The position numbers were made by a program, and so were the translations under genes. The notes under the pieces are model-generated. The model had not been told where the DNA came from. It saw only the letters and a program-made list of their open reading frames with translations, and ran no database searches. From assembly GCF_031846265.1 (NCBI RefSeq), contig NZ_JAVRIA010000003.1, positions 248,001 to 312,000 of the forward strand: DNA of 64,000 nucleotides. Reading direction: 5' to 3'. This DNA is from Microcosmobacter mediterraneus. Its GTDB lineage: Bacteria > Bacteroidota > Bacteroidia > Flavobacteriales > Flavobacteriaceae. Shown here piece by piece: positions 53,046-63,589 of the stretch (positions within the stretch are counted from its first letter, which is position 1; the number at the start of each line of letters is the position of its first letter).

Positions 53046-55658
53046 TTGAAAAAATTTTTAAAAATTACTGGAATACTATTGCTTATTATTTTTGCCATTT
53101 TGGCTGTAATTCCTCTCGTATTAGAGTCTAAAATTGATGCTATAGTTCAGGCTTATGCTGATGAAAACCTTAATGCAAAAGTAGAATTTGATGATATTAG
53201 TTTAAGTCTAATAATCAGTTTTCCTAAGGCAAACGTCACCATAGATAATTTGAATATTACAAATGCAGAGCCTTTTAAAGGTGAAACTTTAATGACAGCA
53301 AAATCTATAAATTTTGAAATGCCTATTTCAGAACTCTGGAAATCTGAAAGTGATGGTCCTTTGGTTGTTAATGAAATAGCTGTTGATGAAGCATTGCTTA
53401 CTCTAAAAACGAATACTGCAGGTGTTACAAACTATGATATTATTAAAACAGATTCTCTTGCAAATACGAATACAAATAATACTAATAAAGGTTTTAGTTT
53501 TGATATTAAAGATTACTCTATAGAAGACAGTGCTTTCTCGTTTATAGACGAAAGTTCTAATACGTCATTTTTTATTACAGCTTTAAACCACAATGGTCAT
53601 GGTATATTTTCTGGTTCAACTTCAGAGCTTGATACCAAAACAGAAGCTAATGTTAGTCTAATCATTGATAGCACATCTTACCTCAGTAATAATTCCATAA
53701 AGCTTGATGCTTTAATAGATTTAGATTTGGAAAACAGCATTTACACATTTAAAGATAATAATGGGTTTATTAATCAATTACCATTAAAGTTTAGAGGTTA
53801 TGTGCAACAATTAGATAATGCTCAAGACGTTGATATTACCTTTGAAAATCCGGAATCGTCATTTAAAGATTTTTTAGCTGTTATTCCTAAAGCCTATGCT
53901 AAAAATTTAGATGATGTTGAAACCACTGGAGATTTTAAAGTTAATGGTAAAATAAGAGGTAAAGTCTCAGAAACTACCATCCCAAAATTAGATATTAATA
54001 TCACCTCAGACAATGCTTCTTTTAAGTATCCTGATCTACCAAAACGTGTTGAGAATATTAGCATAAATACTTCTTTAAAAAATGAAACAGGAAATGCTGA
54101 CGATACCTTTATAGCTATAGATAGACTGAATTTTAAAATAGATAAAGATGTCTTTAAATCTTCTGCAACTATTCGTCAATTAACATCTAATATGATGGTC
54201 AACGCTAACATTGATGGTGTGTTGAATCTTCAGAATATTACTAAAGTTTATCCGATAAAATTAGAAAACGACTTACAAGGTATTTTAAAAGGAAAGGTTA
54301 ATTCTTCCTTTGATATGAAAGCTATTGAGACTAATGCTTTTGAGCGTATAAAAAATAATGGCAATTTATCAATTTCTAACTTCGAATATTCTTCAAAAGA
54401 TATTGTAAATCCATTTGCTATAACAAAATCAGATATAGAATTTAAACCCAATCATGTTACACTAAAATCATTTGATGCATCTAGCGGAACATCAGATTTT
54501 AAAGCCAACGGAACAATAACTAATTTGCTTGGTTTTTTATTAAGTGAAAAAAAACTAAAAGGTCACTTTAACGTAACCTCTAATATGTTTGCTATTAGCG
54601 ATTTTATGATTGAAGACACTACAATATCTGAGGATAATAAAACCACTTCCGATTCTGAATCTCTTAGAATTCCTGAGTTTTTAGATTGTACTATTAATGC
54701 CAATGCAAAAACAGTCTTATACGATAATTTAGAGCTAAAAAACGTAAAAGGTAAATTAGTTATTGCAGACCAAAAAGCCGACTTACAAAACATGACTTCA
54801 GATATTTTTGATGGTAAATTGGCAATTGGAGGTCTTGTATCAACTAAAGAAAAAACACCAACGTTTAATCTTAACTTAGGTGCCAATGATTTTGATATTG
54901 CTCAATCTTTTAAAGACTTAGAGCTTCTACAAAACTTAGCACCTATTGCCAAAACTTTACAAGGAAAACTAAATACTACTATTGCTCTTAATGGAAGTTT
55001 AGATAAAAGTTTCTCCCCAAATATATCTACTGTTTCAGGTAATGCTTTGGCCGAAATATTAACATCTACTGTAAATCCATTACAAGGAGATGTGCTAGAA
55101 AAACTAAGTGGAGCACTATCATTTATAGATTTTAAAAAATTAGACTTAAAGGATGTAAAGACTAAACTCTCTTTTGAAAACGGACAAGTTAGTGTTAAAC
55201 CATTTAATCTTAAATATAACGATATAGATGTTGAAATTTCTGGAACTCATGGCTTTGATGAAAGCATGAATTATATTGCCGTTTTTAATGTGCCAGCAAA
55301 ATATCTTGGTACAGAAATTAATAATTTTATTTCAAAACTAAATGACGATTCTGCCAAAGACATTACAGTTCCTGTTACAGCAACCATTGGTGGTTCATTT
55401 AAGCAACCAACTGTTAAAACAGATTTAACAAGTTCGGTTTCTAAGCTAACTCAACAGCTTATTGAGATACAAAAACAACAAATTATTGGCAAGGGTAAAG
55501 ACAAAATTAATGAGCTTTTAGGCGGAATTACGGGAAACGATAAGGAGAAAGAAACAGACTCAACAACGACATCTACCACAGATACAGTAAAAGGTATACT
55601 TGGTGGTCTATTAGGTGGTAAGAAAAAAGAGAAAAAGAAAGACTCTTTAAACAGATAA
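53046..55658 (+). CDS. AsmA-like family protein, TTG start
   Basis: This 870-residue protein starts at a TTG (53046) that is followed directly by a membrane anchor (FLKITGILLLIIFAILAVIP). The long periplasmic part is a repeating beta-strand structure of AsmA/YhdP type, for example VNEIAVDEALLTLKTNTAG and the C-terminal DIEISGTHGFDESMNYIAVF. The tail is charged and low in complexity (GGKKKEKKKDSLNR). AsmA-like bridges are linked to lipid transport and outer-membrane assembly. No neighbour tells its exact role. Confidence 0.87.
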   Translation: MKKFLKITGILLLIIFAILAVIPLVLESKIDAIVQAYADENLNAKVEFDDISLSLIISFPKANVTIDNLNITNAEPFKGETLMTAKSINFEMPISELWKSESDGPLVVNEIAVDEALLTLKTNTAGVTNYDIIKTDSLANTNTNNTNKGFSFDIKDYSIEDSAFSFIDESSNTSFFITALNHNGHGIFSGSTSELDTKTEANVSLIIDSTSYLSNNSIKLDALIDLDLENSIYTFKDNNGFINQLPLKFRGYVQQLDNAQDVDITFENPESSFKDFLAVIPKAYAKNLDDVETTGDFKVNGKIRGKVSETTIPKLDINITSDNASFKYPDLPKRVENISINTSLKNETGNADDTFIAIDRLNFKIDKDVFKSSATIRQLTSNMMVNANIDGVLNLQNITKVYPIKLENDLQGILKGKVNSSFDMKAIETNAFERIKNNGNLSISNFEYSSKDIVNPFAITKSDIEFKPNHVTLKSFDASSGTSDFKANGTITNLLGFLLSEKKLKGHFNVTSNMFAISDFMIEDTTISEDNKTTSDSESLRIPEFLDCTINANAKTVLYDNLELKNVKGKLVIADQKADLQNMTSDIFDGKLAIGGLVSTKEKTPTFNLNLGANDFDIAQSFKDLELLQNLAPIAKTLQGKLNTTIALNGSLDKSFSPNISTVSGNALAEILTSTVNPLQGDVLEKLSGALSFIDFKKLDLKDVKTKLSFENGQVSVKPFNLKYNDIDVEISGTHGFDESMNYIAVFNVPAKYLGTEINNFISKLNDDSAKDITVPVTATIGGSFKQPTVKTDLTSSVSKLTQQLIEIQKQQIIGKGKDKINELLGGITGNDKEKETDSTTTSTTDTVKGILGGLLGGKKKEKKKDSLNR

Positions 55659-55690
55659 AAAAACCATAAAAAAGTTCTTAAAATTCATTA

Positions 55691-55707
55691 TAAATTTGTT
55701 TCTTTGC
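55691..55707 (+). promoter_or_regulatory. Candidate -7 element upstream of rpsU
   Basis: TAAATTTG at 55691-55698 matches the Bacteroidota TAnnTTTG element, and TTTCTTTG follows at 55700-55707. No clear TTG is at the -33 position, so the match is partial. Confidence 0.3.
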
Positions 55708-55759
55708 ATCCCGTTTTAACAAAACGAGCATAACAATAATATAGAAAAATAGAATCTCT

Positions 55760-55954
55760 ATGATAATTATAAGTGTAAAAGAAGGTGAAAACATAGAACG
55801 TGCTTTAAGACGTTACAAGCGTAAGCATAGAAATGTTAAGATCATGAACAATCTTAGAGAAGGTAAGCAATTCACAAAAAAATCTGTAAAGAGAAGACGT
55901 GAAATCCAAAAGGCTGCCTACATCCAAAGATTAAGAGACGCTGAAAACGTTTAA
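55760..55954 (+). CDS. rpsU: 30S ribosomal protein S21
   Basis: This is a 64-residue basic protein with the S21 signature: IISVKEGENIERALRRYKRK, then a Lys/Arg-rich tail KKSVKRRREIQKAAYIQRLR. S21 binds the 3' end region of 16S rRNA in the small subunit and helps initiation. The length is the usual one for Bacteroidota. It is monocistronic, with a promoter-like TAAATTTG element about 60 bases upstream, and its stop overlaps the convergent DUF2797 gene by 4 bases. Confidence 0.96.
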   Translation: MIIISVKEGENIERALRRYKRKHRNVKIMNNLREGKQFTKKSVKRRREIQKAAYIQRLRDAENV

Positions 55955-56745
55955 ACCAAGCTGATCTCAACGACTAACCCTTCGTTAGCTCTAATATTAA
56001 ATACAGTATCATCTTCAAAGATGATATATTGTCCTTTTATTCCTTTCAATTTTCCTGAATAAGAATTTTCCTTTTTCAAATTTAATGACTTAGGCTTTTC
56101 TGGATATTTCTCTACAGGGAAATCTATCACAGTTTCTTTATTACTATCTAAAAAATATGGAAACGCTTCTTTAGGAATAAATGATTTTAAACGTTCTCTC
56201 CACTCTATAAGATTAACATCTTCGATAGAGTTTGCTAGCATTTTCCGCCAATTCGTCTTATCACTAATATACTGTTTTAAAGCTACTTCTGTAATACCTG
56301 CTAAATAACGATTAGGTACTTCTACTATTTCTATAGCTTCATGAGCACCTTGATCAATCCAACGTGTTGGTACTTGACTCTTTCTTGTTACACCAACTTT
56401 TACATTACTAGAGTTAGCTAAGTAAACAATATGAGGCTGAAGCTGCACTTTTTTTTCGTATTCAAGATCTCTATCCTCTTTATCTAAATGTGCAGTACTT
56501 AATTCTGGTCTCATTATCCAATCACCTGCTTGAGGTTTATCAAAAAAACAACGTTTACAAAATCCCTGTCTATAAATATCCTTATGTAATTTACAACATA
56601 AACATTGTTGCCCAATTAATTCTATTTGCATTGTTTTATTAAGCATTTGATTAAGATTAATAAAATCTGTTTCAAATACTAAAAAATATTGAATAGGTTG
56701 CAAGAACTCCGTTTGCATTTTTGTAAGAACTCCTTGATACTTCAT
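55951..56745 (-). CDS. DUF2797 family protein
   Basis: This 264-residue protein has an N-terminal Cys cluster (CLCCKLHKDIYRQGFCKRCF, a probable zinc site) and the DUF2797 core: HIVYLANSSNVKVGVTRKSQ, then PTRWIDQGAHEA and AGITEVALKQYISDKTNWR. The family is related to GIY-YIG-like folds, but no activity is proven. A MKYQGVLTKM start is likely. It overlaps the rpsU stop by 4 bases on the opposite strand. Confidence 0.88.
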   Translation of the reverse strand: MKYQGVLTKMQTEFLQPIQYFLVFETDFINLNQMLNKTMQIELIGQQCLCCKLHKDIYRQGFCKRCFFDKPQAGDWIMRPELSTAHLDKEDRDLEYEKKVQLQPHIVYLANSSNVKVGVTRKSQVPTRWIDQGAHEAIEIVEVPNRYLAGITEVALKQYISDKTNWRKMLANSIEDVNLIEWRERLKSFIPKEAFPYFLDSNKETVIDFPVEKYPEKPKSLNLKKENSYSGKLKGIKGQYIIFEDDTVFNIRANEGLVVEISLV

Positions 56746-56788
56746 AAAAGATTTTTGTTATTTTAGTCGAGTTAAAGATAGCTAATCC

Positions 56789-58318
56789 ATGCCAATTCCT
56801 TTAGTAAATTCTATTGCTTCGTGGTTTTTAAAGAAACGATTTCATCAGATTGAATTGTTCCTTAAATATCCTAACGAAGTACAAGAAGAACTTCTCTTTA
56901 ACCTTATAGATACAGCCAAAGACACTGAGTTAGGAAAGCAATACGATTTTAAATCTATTACATCATACCAAACCTTTGCAGAACGTATTCCTATATCGTC
57001 TTATGAAGATGTTCAGAGTGTTATTGAACGCTCTAGACAAGGCGAACAAAATATATTTTGGCCTTCTCCTATTAAATGGTTTGCAAAATCTAGCGGAACT
57101 ACTAATGCTAAAAGTAAATTTATTCCTGTTAGTGTAGAATCCCTAGAAGATTGCCATTATGCTGCGAGTAAAGATTTATTGTGTATGTATCTTAATAACA
57201 ATGAAGACTCTCAATTATTCACTGGGAAAAGTTTGCGATTAGGTGGCAGTAAAGAACTCTACATGGAAAATGGAACTGCTTTTGGCGACCTATCTGCTAT
57301 ACTTATAGATAACATGCCGTTTTGGGCCGAATTTAGCAGTACACCAAGCAGTAAAGTGTCTTTAATGAGCGACTGGGAATACAAAATGCAAGCGATTGTT
57401 GAAGAAACGATAAATGAAAATGTTACGAGTTTAGCAGGTGTTCCTTCTTGGATGTTAGTACTATTAAACAATATTCTAGAACATACAAACAAAGAGAGTT
57501 TATTCGATATTTGGCCAAATCTGGAAGTTTACTTTCATGGCGGTGTTAGCTTTACACCTTACATGGATCAGTATAAATCCTTACTCCCAAAATCAGATTT
57601 TAAGTATTATGAAATCTATAATGCATCTGAAGGCTTTTTTGCAATTCAAGATAAGAATGATTCTTCTGAGCTTTTATTAATGTTAGATTATGGTATTTTT
57701 TATGAGTTTACACCTATGGATACTTATGGCACTAAGACTGAAAAAATTATCCCATTAAGTGAAGTTGAAGTTGATAAAAATTATGCTGTAATTATAACTA
57801 CTAATGCAGGATTATGGCGTTATAAAATTGGAGATACGATTCGGTTTACATCTACAAAACCTTACCGAATACGAGTAACTGGAAGAACCAAACACCATAT
57901 CAATGCATTTGGAGAAGAACTTATTATTGAAAACGCAGAAGATGCTCTTAAAACAGTTTGTAAGTCTACGAATGCTGAGATTATTGATTTTACAGCTGCG
58001 CCAATTTTTATGCAAGGAAAGGATAAAGGTGCTCACGAATGGCTTATAGAGTTTAAGACACCTCCGAAAGATTTGAATCTTTTTAATGAGCTTTTTGATA
58101 AAACATTGCAGTCTCTAAATTCAGATTATGAAGCTAAGCGATATAACAATATGACATTAAACAAACCTAAGGTAAATATTGCACGTCAACATTTATTTTA
58201 TGATTGGTTAAAAATTAATGATAAATTAGGAGGTCAGCATAAAGTACCAAGATTATCTAATACAAGAGACTACTTAGACGAGCTATTAGCCTTGAATATG
58301 ACCTCAATTCATCGATAA
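56789..58318 (+). CDS. GH3 auxin-responsive promoter family protein (ANL-type adenylating enzyme)
   Basis: This 509-residue protein is of the GH3 family, recognised by WFAKSSGTTNAKSKFIPVS (ATP loop), VYFHGGVSFTPY, YEIYNASEGFFAIQ and the closing ALNSDYEAKRY-like segment (LQSLNSDYEAKRYNNMTL). Plant GH3 enzymes join acyl groups to amino acids through an acyl-adenylate. Bacterial members are widespread in Bacteroidota, and their substrates are unknown. It is followed by the palindromic terminator at 58485. Confidence 0.9.
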   Translation: MPIPLVNSIASWFLKKRFHQIELFLKYPNEVQEELLFNLIDTAKDTELGKQYDFKSITSYQTFAERIPISSYEDVQSVIERSRQGEQNIFWPSPIKWFAKSSGTTNAKSKFIPVSVESLEDCHYAASKDLLCMYLNNNEDSQLFTGKSLRLGGSKELYMENGTAFGDLSAILIDNMPFWAEFSSTPSSKVSLMSDWEYKMQAIVEETINENVTSLAGVPSWMLVLLNNILEHTNKESLFDIWPNLEVYFHGGVSFTPYMDQYKSLLPKSDFKYYEIYNASEGFFAIQDKNDSSELLLMLDYGIFYEFTPMDTYGTKTEKIIPLSEVEVDKNYAVIITTNAGLWRYKIGDTIRFTSTKPYRIRVTGRTKHHINAFGEELIIENAEDALKTVCKSTNAEIIDFTAAPIFMQGKDKGAHEWLIEFKTPPKDLNLFNELFDKTLQSLNSDYEAKRYNNMTLNKPKVNIARQHLFYDWLKINDKLGGQHKVPRLSNTRDYLDELLALNMTSIHR

Positions 58319-58484
58319 CCTGTAGACCAAATTTCTTTTAACGATTATATATACTGCTTTATCTAAAACTGCTAATAGTAGTTTTTATCTTACAATGTTA
58401 ATTCTATATTTACGGAGTAAAGAAAGAAAATACACCCAGTGTTATCGATATTGTTAAGCAATATTATTAATCAATCCAAAATAA

Positions 58485-58510
58485 AAAACCACGCTAATTA
58501 GCGTGGTTTT
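58485..58510. terminator. Bidirectional rho-independent terminator (26-base perfect palindrome)
   Basis: AAAACCACGCTA paired with TAGCGTGGTTTT around a short AT centre, between the convergent GH3-like gene and hppA. The upstream part of this gap (58319-58480) shows nothing further. Confidence 0.9.
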
Positions 58511-58534
58511 CTTTTATATCTGTATTAAAAAAAC

Positions 58535-61030
58535 TTAGTTAGTTTCTTCAACGTCTTCTATAATTTTTTTAACGACTTTCTTGCCTTTAACTCTAGTATC
58601 AACATCTTCTAATGCGTCAATCTTAGCCTTTACTTCGGCTTCTGTTCCTTCAAAGATTTCTTCTTTAGTAACGTCCTCACCATTCTCAGTAGTTGTTGTA
58701 GTCACTACAGCTTTAACCGTTCCATCGTCATTTGTGGTCATCTCAACTTTAATTTCTTTTTCAGAACTAAATTGAGCATCACCTGTAACTTCATGTTTAG
58801 TCCCATCTTTATCAATCCAAACATTTACTTCTTGAGTCATTGCGAAACCTTCTTCAGTTTCATGACCTCCCAAAATTGGTGCTACAACCAAACCGATAAG
58901 ACATGTTAATTTGATTAAGATGTTCATTGATGGTCCAGAAGTATCTTTAAATGGGTCACCAACAGTATCACCAGTTACTGCAGCTTTATGTGCATCAGAA
59001 CCTTTATAAGTCATTTCACCATTAATTTCAACACCAGCTTCAAAAGACTTCTTTGCATTATCCCAAGCACCACCTGCATTATTTTGGAAGATTGCCCATA
59101 ACACACCTGAAACCGTAACACCAGCCATATAACCACCAAGCATTTCTGCAATAGCTTGATGATCCATTCCAAATAACATAGGAACAAATGCAATAACTAA
59201 TGGAAACCCTATAGTTAATAAACCAGGTAACATCATTTCTTTTAAAGAGGCTTGCGTAGAAATTGCAACACACTTATCATATTCTGGTTTACCAGTGCCT
59301 TCCATAATTCCAGGAATATCTCTAAACTGACGACGTACTTCTTCTACCATTTCCATAGCAGCTTTACCTACAGCATTCATTGCTAATGCAGAAAATACAA
59401 CTGGCACCATTCCACCAACAAATAACATAGCCAATACTGGTGCTTTAAAGATATTAATGCCATCAATTCCTGTAAACGTTACATAAGCAGCAAATAAAGC
59501 CAAAGACGTTAATGCAGCAGAAGCAATAGCAAATCCTTTTCCTGTTGCAGCAGTAGTATTACCAACTGAATCTAATATATCTGTACGTTCCCTAACGATT
59601 GGCTCTTGTTCACTCATTTCAGCGATTCCACCAGCATTATCTGAAATAGGTCCGAAAGCATCAATTGCTAGTTGCATAGCAGTCGTTGCCATCATAGCAG
59701 AAGCTGCTAATGCCACACCGTAGAATCCAGCAAAAGCATAAGACGCCCAAATAGCACCTGCAAATAATAAAACTGAAGGGAATGTAGATATCATACCTGT
59801 CGCTAAACCAGCAATAATGTTAGTACCTGCTCCAGTAGACGATTGTTGTACAATATTTAAGATTGGTTTTTTACCCAATCCTGTATAGTATTCAGTAACT
59901 GAAGAAATAACTGCTCCTACAAATAAACCAACTAAGGTTGCGTAAAACACACGCATTGCAGAAATTTCAACTAAACCTTCGCCAAAGAAATTCATTTTCA
60001 TTGTTTCAGGTAGCATCCAAGTTACTAATCCGAAACACGATACAGCAACTAAGATAATAGATGTCCAGTTTCCAATGTTTAAAGCGCCCATTACTTGAGC
60101 TTCTTTAGCATCGTTATTATTAATTTTTACAAGCATTGTGCCTATAACAGAAATAATAATTCCTGCTCCAGCAATTGCCATTGGTAATAATATTGGACCA
60201 ATGCCTCCAAAGGCCTCTCCAATATTTCCTCCCATATCTTTAATCACGTAGTTTCCAAGAACCATTGCAGCTAATACTGTTGCTACATAAGATCCAAATA
60301 AATCGGCTCCCATACCTGCAACATCACCAACATTATCACCAACATTATCTGCAATAGTAGCAGGATTACGAGGATCATCTTCAGGGATACCAGCTTCTAC
60401 TTTACCAACTAAATCCGCTCCAACGTCTGCAGCCTTAGTATAGATACCACCACCTACTCTTGCGAATAATGCTATAGACTCAGCTCCTAAAGAGAAACCT
60501 GCTAATGTTTCTAACACAATAGTCATATCCATTGTATTAGTCCAAGTTCCATCCATGAAAACGTTGAAAAATATGATAAAGAATACAGTTAAACCTAATA
60601 CTGCTAAACCAGCAACACCAAGACCCATAACAGTACCACCTCCGAAAGAGATTTTTAATGCATTAGGTAAACTTGTACGTGCAGCTTGAGTTGTTCTTAC
60701 ATTAGTTTTAGTTGCGATTTTCATTCCGATGTTTCCAGCGAAAGCAGAAAATACAGCACCAAAAATAAAGGCAATTACAATTAACCAATGCGTTGTTGGT
60801 ACAATAAAAGACACAGCTGTTAATGCTAATGCTACAATTACTACAAATACTGCAAGTAATCTATATTCTGCATTTAAAAATGCCAATGCACCTTCATAGA
60901 TATGATCTGAAATTTCTTTCATCTTACCATCTCCAGCGTCTTGTTTCATAACCCAAGATTGCTTTACTAGCATGTAAATTAATCCTAAAAGCGCCAAAGC
61001 TATTGGCATATAAATCATTAATGATTCCAT
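58535..61030 (-). CDS. hppA: Membrane-bound pyrophosphatase (K+-dependent type, probably ion-pumping) with C-terminal extension
   Basis: This is an 831-residue polytopic protein with the pyrophosphate-binding loop DVGADLVGKVEAGIPEDDPR and then NPATIADNVGDNVGDVAGMG. The GNTTAATGKG motif has Ala at the position that is Lys in K+-independent enzymes, so it is of the K+-dependent class, many of which pump Na+ in marine bacteria. It uses pyrophosphate hydrolysis to energise the inner membrane. The last ~108 residues (from about 724) form a polar acidic extension beyond the last helix (IGLVVAPILGGHE) with a TTTTTENGED stretch, absent from typical members. Confidence 0.93.
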   Translation of the reverse strand: MESLMIYMPIALALLGLIYMLVKQSWVMKQDAGDGKMKEISDHIYEGALAFLNAEYRLLAVFVVIVALALTAVSFIVPTTHWLIVIAFIFGAVFSAFAGNIGMKIATKTNVRTTQAARTSLPNALKISFGGGTVMGLGVAGLAVLGLTVFFIIFFNVFMDGTWTNTMDMTIVLETLAGFSLGAESIALFARVGGGIYTKAADVGADLVGKVEAGIPEDDPRNPATIADNVGDNVGDVAGMGADLFGSYVATVLAAMVLGNYVIKDMGGNIGEAFGGIGPILLPMAIAGAGIIISVIGTMLVKINNNDAKEAQVMGALNIGNWTSIILVAVSCFGLVTWMLPETMKMNFFGEGLVEISAMRVFYATLVGLFVGAVISSVTEYYTGLGKKPILNIVQQSSTGAGTNIIAGLATGMISTFPSVLLFAGAIWASYAFAGFYGVALAASAMMATTAMQLAIDAFGPISDNAGGIAEMSEQEPIVRERTDILDSVGNTTAATGKGFAIASAALTSLALFAAYVTFTGIDGINIFKAPVLAMLFVGGMVPVVFSALAMNAVGKAAMEMVEEVRRQFRDIPGIMEGTGKPEYDKCVAISTQASLKEMMLPGLLTIGFPLVIAFVPMLFGMDHQAIAEMLGGYMAGVTVSGVLWAIFQNNAGGAWDNAKKSFEAGVEINGEMTYKGSDAHKAAVTGDTVGDPFKDTSGPSMNILIKLTCLIGLVVAPILGGHETEEGFAMTQEVNVWIDKDGTKHEVTGDAQFSSEKEIKVEMTTNDDGTVKAVVTTTTTENGEDVTKEEIFEGTEAEVKAKIDALEDVDTRVKGKKVVKKIIEDVEETN

Positions 61031-61239
61031 ATTTATGTTATTTAATTTTGATTTGTTATTTAGCTCGGCAAAAGTAGTAAAATCAAAGAGAACTAAAAAA
61101 CCCTTTTTCGCCTATTTTAAAGCTTATTAATATTGATTTATTCGGTCTTTTTTTAGCATGTACATTAAATTAGAAAAAGACATTTTAAGATTTTTTTAAA
61201 ACTTGATATTGTATATTGCAGTTAACTAATTTAATCTTA

Positions 61240-63468
61240 ATGACTATGCGCTTTTTTTTAGCACTATTATGCCTTTGCTTTGCTTCTACAAGTTTTTCTC
61301 AAAATCAACCTTGGAAAGGAAAGTTTGAACCAATAGATGATCTTCTTCCAACACCTAATAGCTACAGAACAGCTAGTGGTGCTCCAGGTAAAGAATACTG
61401 GCAACAAAGAGCTGACTACACTATCAAGGCATCACTAGATGAAAAAAACAATACTATAAGTGGAGATGAAACTATCACTTATTACAACAATTCTCCAGAT
61501 GACTTAGCGTACTTATGGATTCAGTTAGAACAAAACGTAAATAGAAAAGAAAATGAAGATTTTGGTTATGTGTTTGGTGGTGTAAGAGACGGAATGAATA
61601 CGCAACACATGCAATATTTGACTCGTGCTATTGATTTTCCTGCTGGCTACTCTATTAAATACATTAAAGACGAAAGTGGTAACACCATTAAATCTCTTGT
61701 AAACAATACCATGATGAAAGTATTATTAGATTCACCTTTAAAGTCTGGTGAATCTATAACATTTTCAATAGGATGGTCTTATCCTATTACAGATCGCAGC
61801 ATGTTTTTATTATCAAGAGAAGGTTATGAATACTTCCCAAGAGATGATAATACAGTATATTTAATTGCCCACTGGTTTCCAAGAATGGCTGTATATAATG
61901 ACACAGAAGGTTGGCAAAATAAACAGTTTCAGAAGCTGGGTGAATTTGCATTAGAGTTTGGTGATTATGATGTTGAAATTACCGTTCCTGCAGATCATGT
62001 AGTTGCTGCTACAGGATCGCTTCAAAATCCAAATGATGTTTTATCCAAAACACAACGCCAACGCTTAGCTAAAGCTGAAAAAACATTTGACAAACCTGTG
62101 CTAATAATAACTCCCGAAGAAGCCAACGCAGCTGAAAAAAGCAAAACAACCAAAACTAAAACTTGGCGTATGATAGCCAAAAACGTTAGAGATTTTGCTT
62201 GGGCTTCGTCTCGTAAATTTATTTGGGATGCCCAAGCTGTACAATTACCATCCAATAAAGTTATGGCCATGTCATTCTATCCAAATGAAGGCTTACCAGT
62301 TTGGCAAGAAGAATCTACTAAAGCAGTGATGCATGCCTTAGAAGTCTATTCTGAAGCTACTTTTGATTATCCTTATCCTGTTGCTATATCTGTGAATACT
62401 TCCAATATTGGTATGGAGTTTCCTATGATTAGTTTTAATGGTGGGCGACCAAACAGTAAAGGCGAAATGAGTAAAAACGCTAAAGCTGGAATGATTGGTA
62501 CTATTATCCATGAAGTTGGGCACAATTGGTTTCCTATGATTGTAAGCTCAGATGAGCGTCAATGGATGTGGATGGACGAAGGCTTAAACACCTTTTTACA
62601 TCAACGTACTGTCAAGGAACGTTATCCAGATTTTAACCATACCACACCAAAAAGTATTGTGCCATTTATGAAAGGTGATAAAAATATTCTAAGACCAATA
62701 ATGACATCTTCAGATAATGACTTGTTAAGTCAGTTTGGTGCTAATTATTATCAGAAACCAACAGTAGGTTTACAAATGCTAAGAAACTCTATTGTAGGAG
62801 AAGAGTTATTTGATCAAGCTTTTAAAGAGTATGCTAACCGTTGGAAATACAAGCATCCAAATCCTGCAGATTTATTTAGAACCTTAGAGGATGCCACTGC
62901 TACTGATTTAGATTGGTTTTTTAGAGGTTGGTTCTTCACAACAGATAACGTAGATATAGAGTTAGCAGATGTAAAATGGTTTAAAGTAGAACCAGAAGTA
63001 AGTATAGAGGATAAACAAAAACAAGGTGATTTGAATGTTACTTCAGAAAACGCTGGTGGTAAAGCTAAAGATTTTTCTGGTGGTCCAGAACAAATAAAAA
63101 TGGTAAGTACACCTGATGCAAATTATGGACAATTTCTATCTAGACTTGATGAGCCAGAAATCAGAAAACAAGTTGAAGGCAAAAATATCTATGAGGTTAA
63201 AATTAAAAATAAAGGTGGCTTAGTAATGCCTGTAACGATTGAGTGGCAGTATGCAGATGGCACTACAGAAATAGATCGTTTGCCAGCAGAAATTTGGCGT
63301 ACAAATGAATATGAGACTACAAAAACATTCATCAAAGACAAACAAGTTATCAAAGTTATTATAGACCCAAAAGGTGAGTTTGCAGATGTTGATGATAAAA
63401 ACAATAGCTTTCCTAAAGTAGAAGAAGCTTCAGATTTTGACAAGTTTAAAGATCAGCAAAAAAATTAA
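61240..63468 (+). CDS. M1 family zinc metallopeptidase
   Basis: I place the start at the ATG at 61240 (MTMRFFLALLCLCFASTSFS then Q), which gives a signal peptide; an in-frame TTG at 61216 adds 8 residues. The mature protein has an N-terminal beta domain and a gluzincin catalytic domain with HEVGH at 424-428 and the third ligand Glu447 in WMWMDEGLNTF, the HEXXH-X18-E pattern of M1. GMEFPMISFNGG is in the position of the usual GAMEN motif. It is an exported aminopeptidase-like enzyme for peptide degradation. The C-terminal domain (after ~610) is beta-rich. Confidence 0.92.
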   Translation: MTMRFFLALLCLCFASTSFSQNQPWKGKFEPIDDLLPTPNSYRTASGAPGKEYWQQRADYTIKASLDEKNNTISGDETITYYNNSPDDLAYLWIQLEQNVNRKENEDFGYVFGGVRDGMNTQHMQYLTRAIDFPAGYSIKYIKDESGNTIKSLVNNTMMKVLLDSPLKSGESITFSIGWSYPITDRSMFLLSREGYEYFPRDDNTVYLIAHWFPRMAVYNDTEGWQNKQFQKLGEFALEFGDYDVEITVPADHVVAATGSLQNPNDVLSKTQRQRLAKAEKTFDKPVLIITPEEANAAEKSKTTKTKTWRMIAKNVRDFAWASSRKFIWDAQAVQLPSNKVMAMSFYPNEGLPVWQEESTKAVMHALEVYSEATFDYPYPVAISVNTSNIGMEFPMISFNGGRPNSKGEMSKNAKAGMIGTIIHEVGHNWFPMIVSSDERQWMWMDEGLNTFLHQRTVKERYPDFNHTTPKSIVPFMKGDKNILRPIMTSSDNDLLSQFGANYYQKPTVGLQMLRNSIVGEELFDQAFKEYANRWKYKHPNPADLFRTLEDATATDLDWFFRGWFFTTDNVDIELADVKWFKVEPEVSIEDKQKQGDLNVTSENAGGKAKDFSGGPEQIKMVSTPDANYGQFLSRLDEPEIRKQVEGKNIYEVKIKNKGGLVMPVTIEWQYADGTTEIDRLPAEIWRTNEYETTKTFIKDKQVIKVIIDPKGEFADVDDKNNSFPKVEEASDFDKFKDQQKN

Positions 63469-63589
63469 TACATTTTAAAATGTAAAGACAATAGCTTAGT
63501 ATTCGCAATCGTTTTCGTTAATTTTTATAGTATTCACATGTCTCAAAACAAAAAATAGTCTCTAAATTTACTACTAAATTTTTGAGGTT

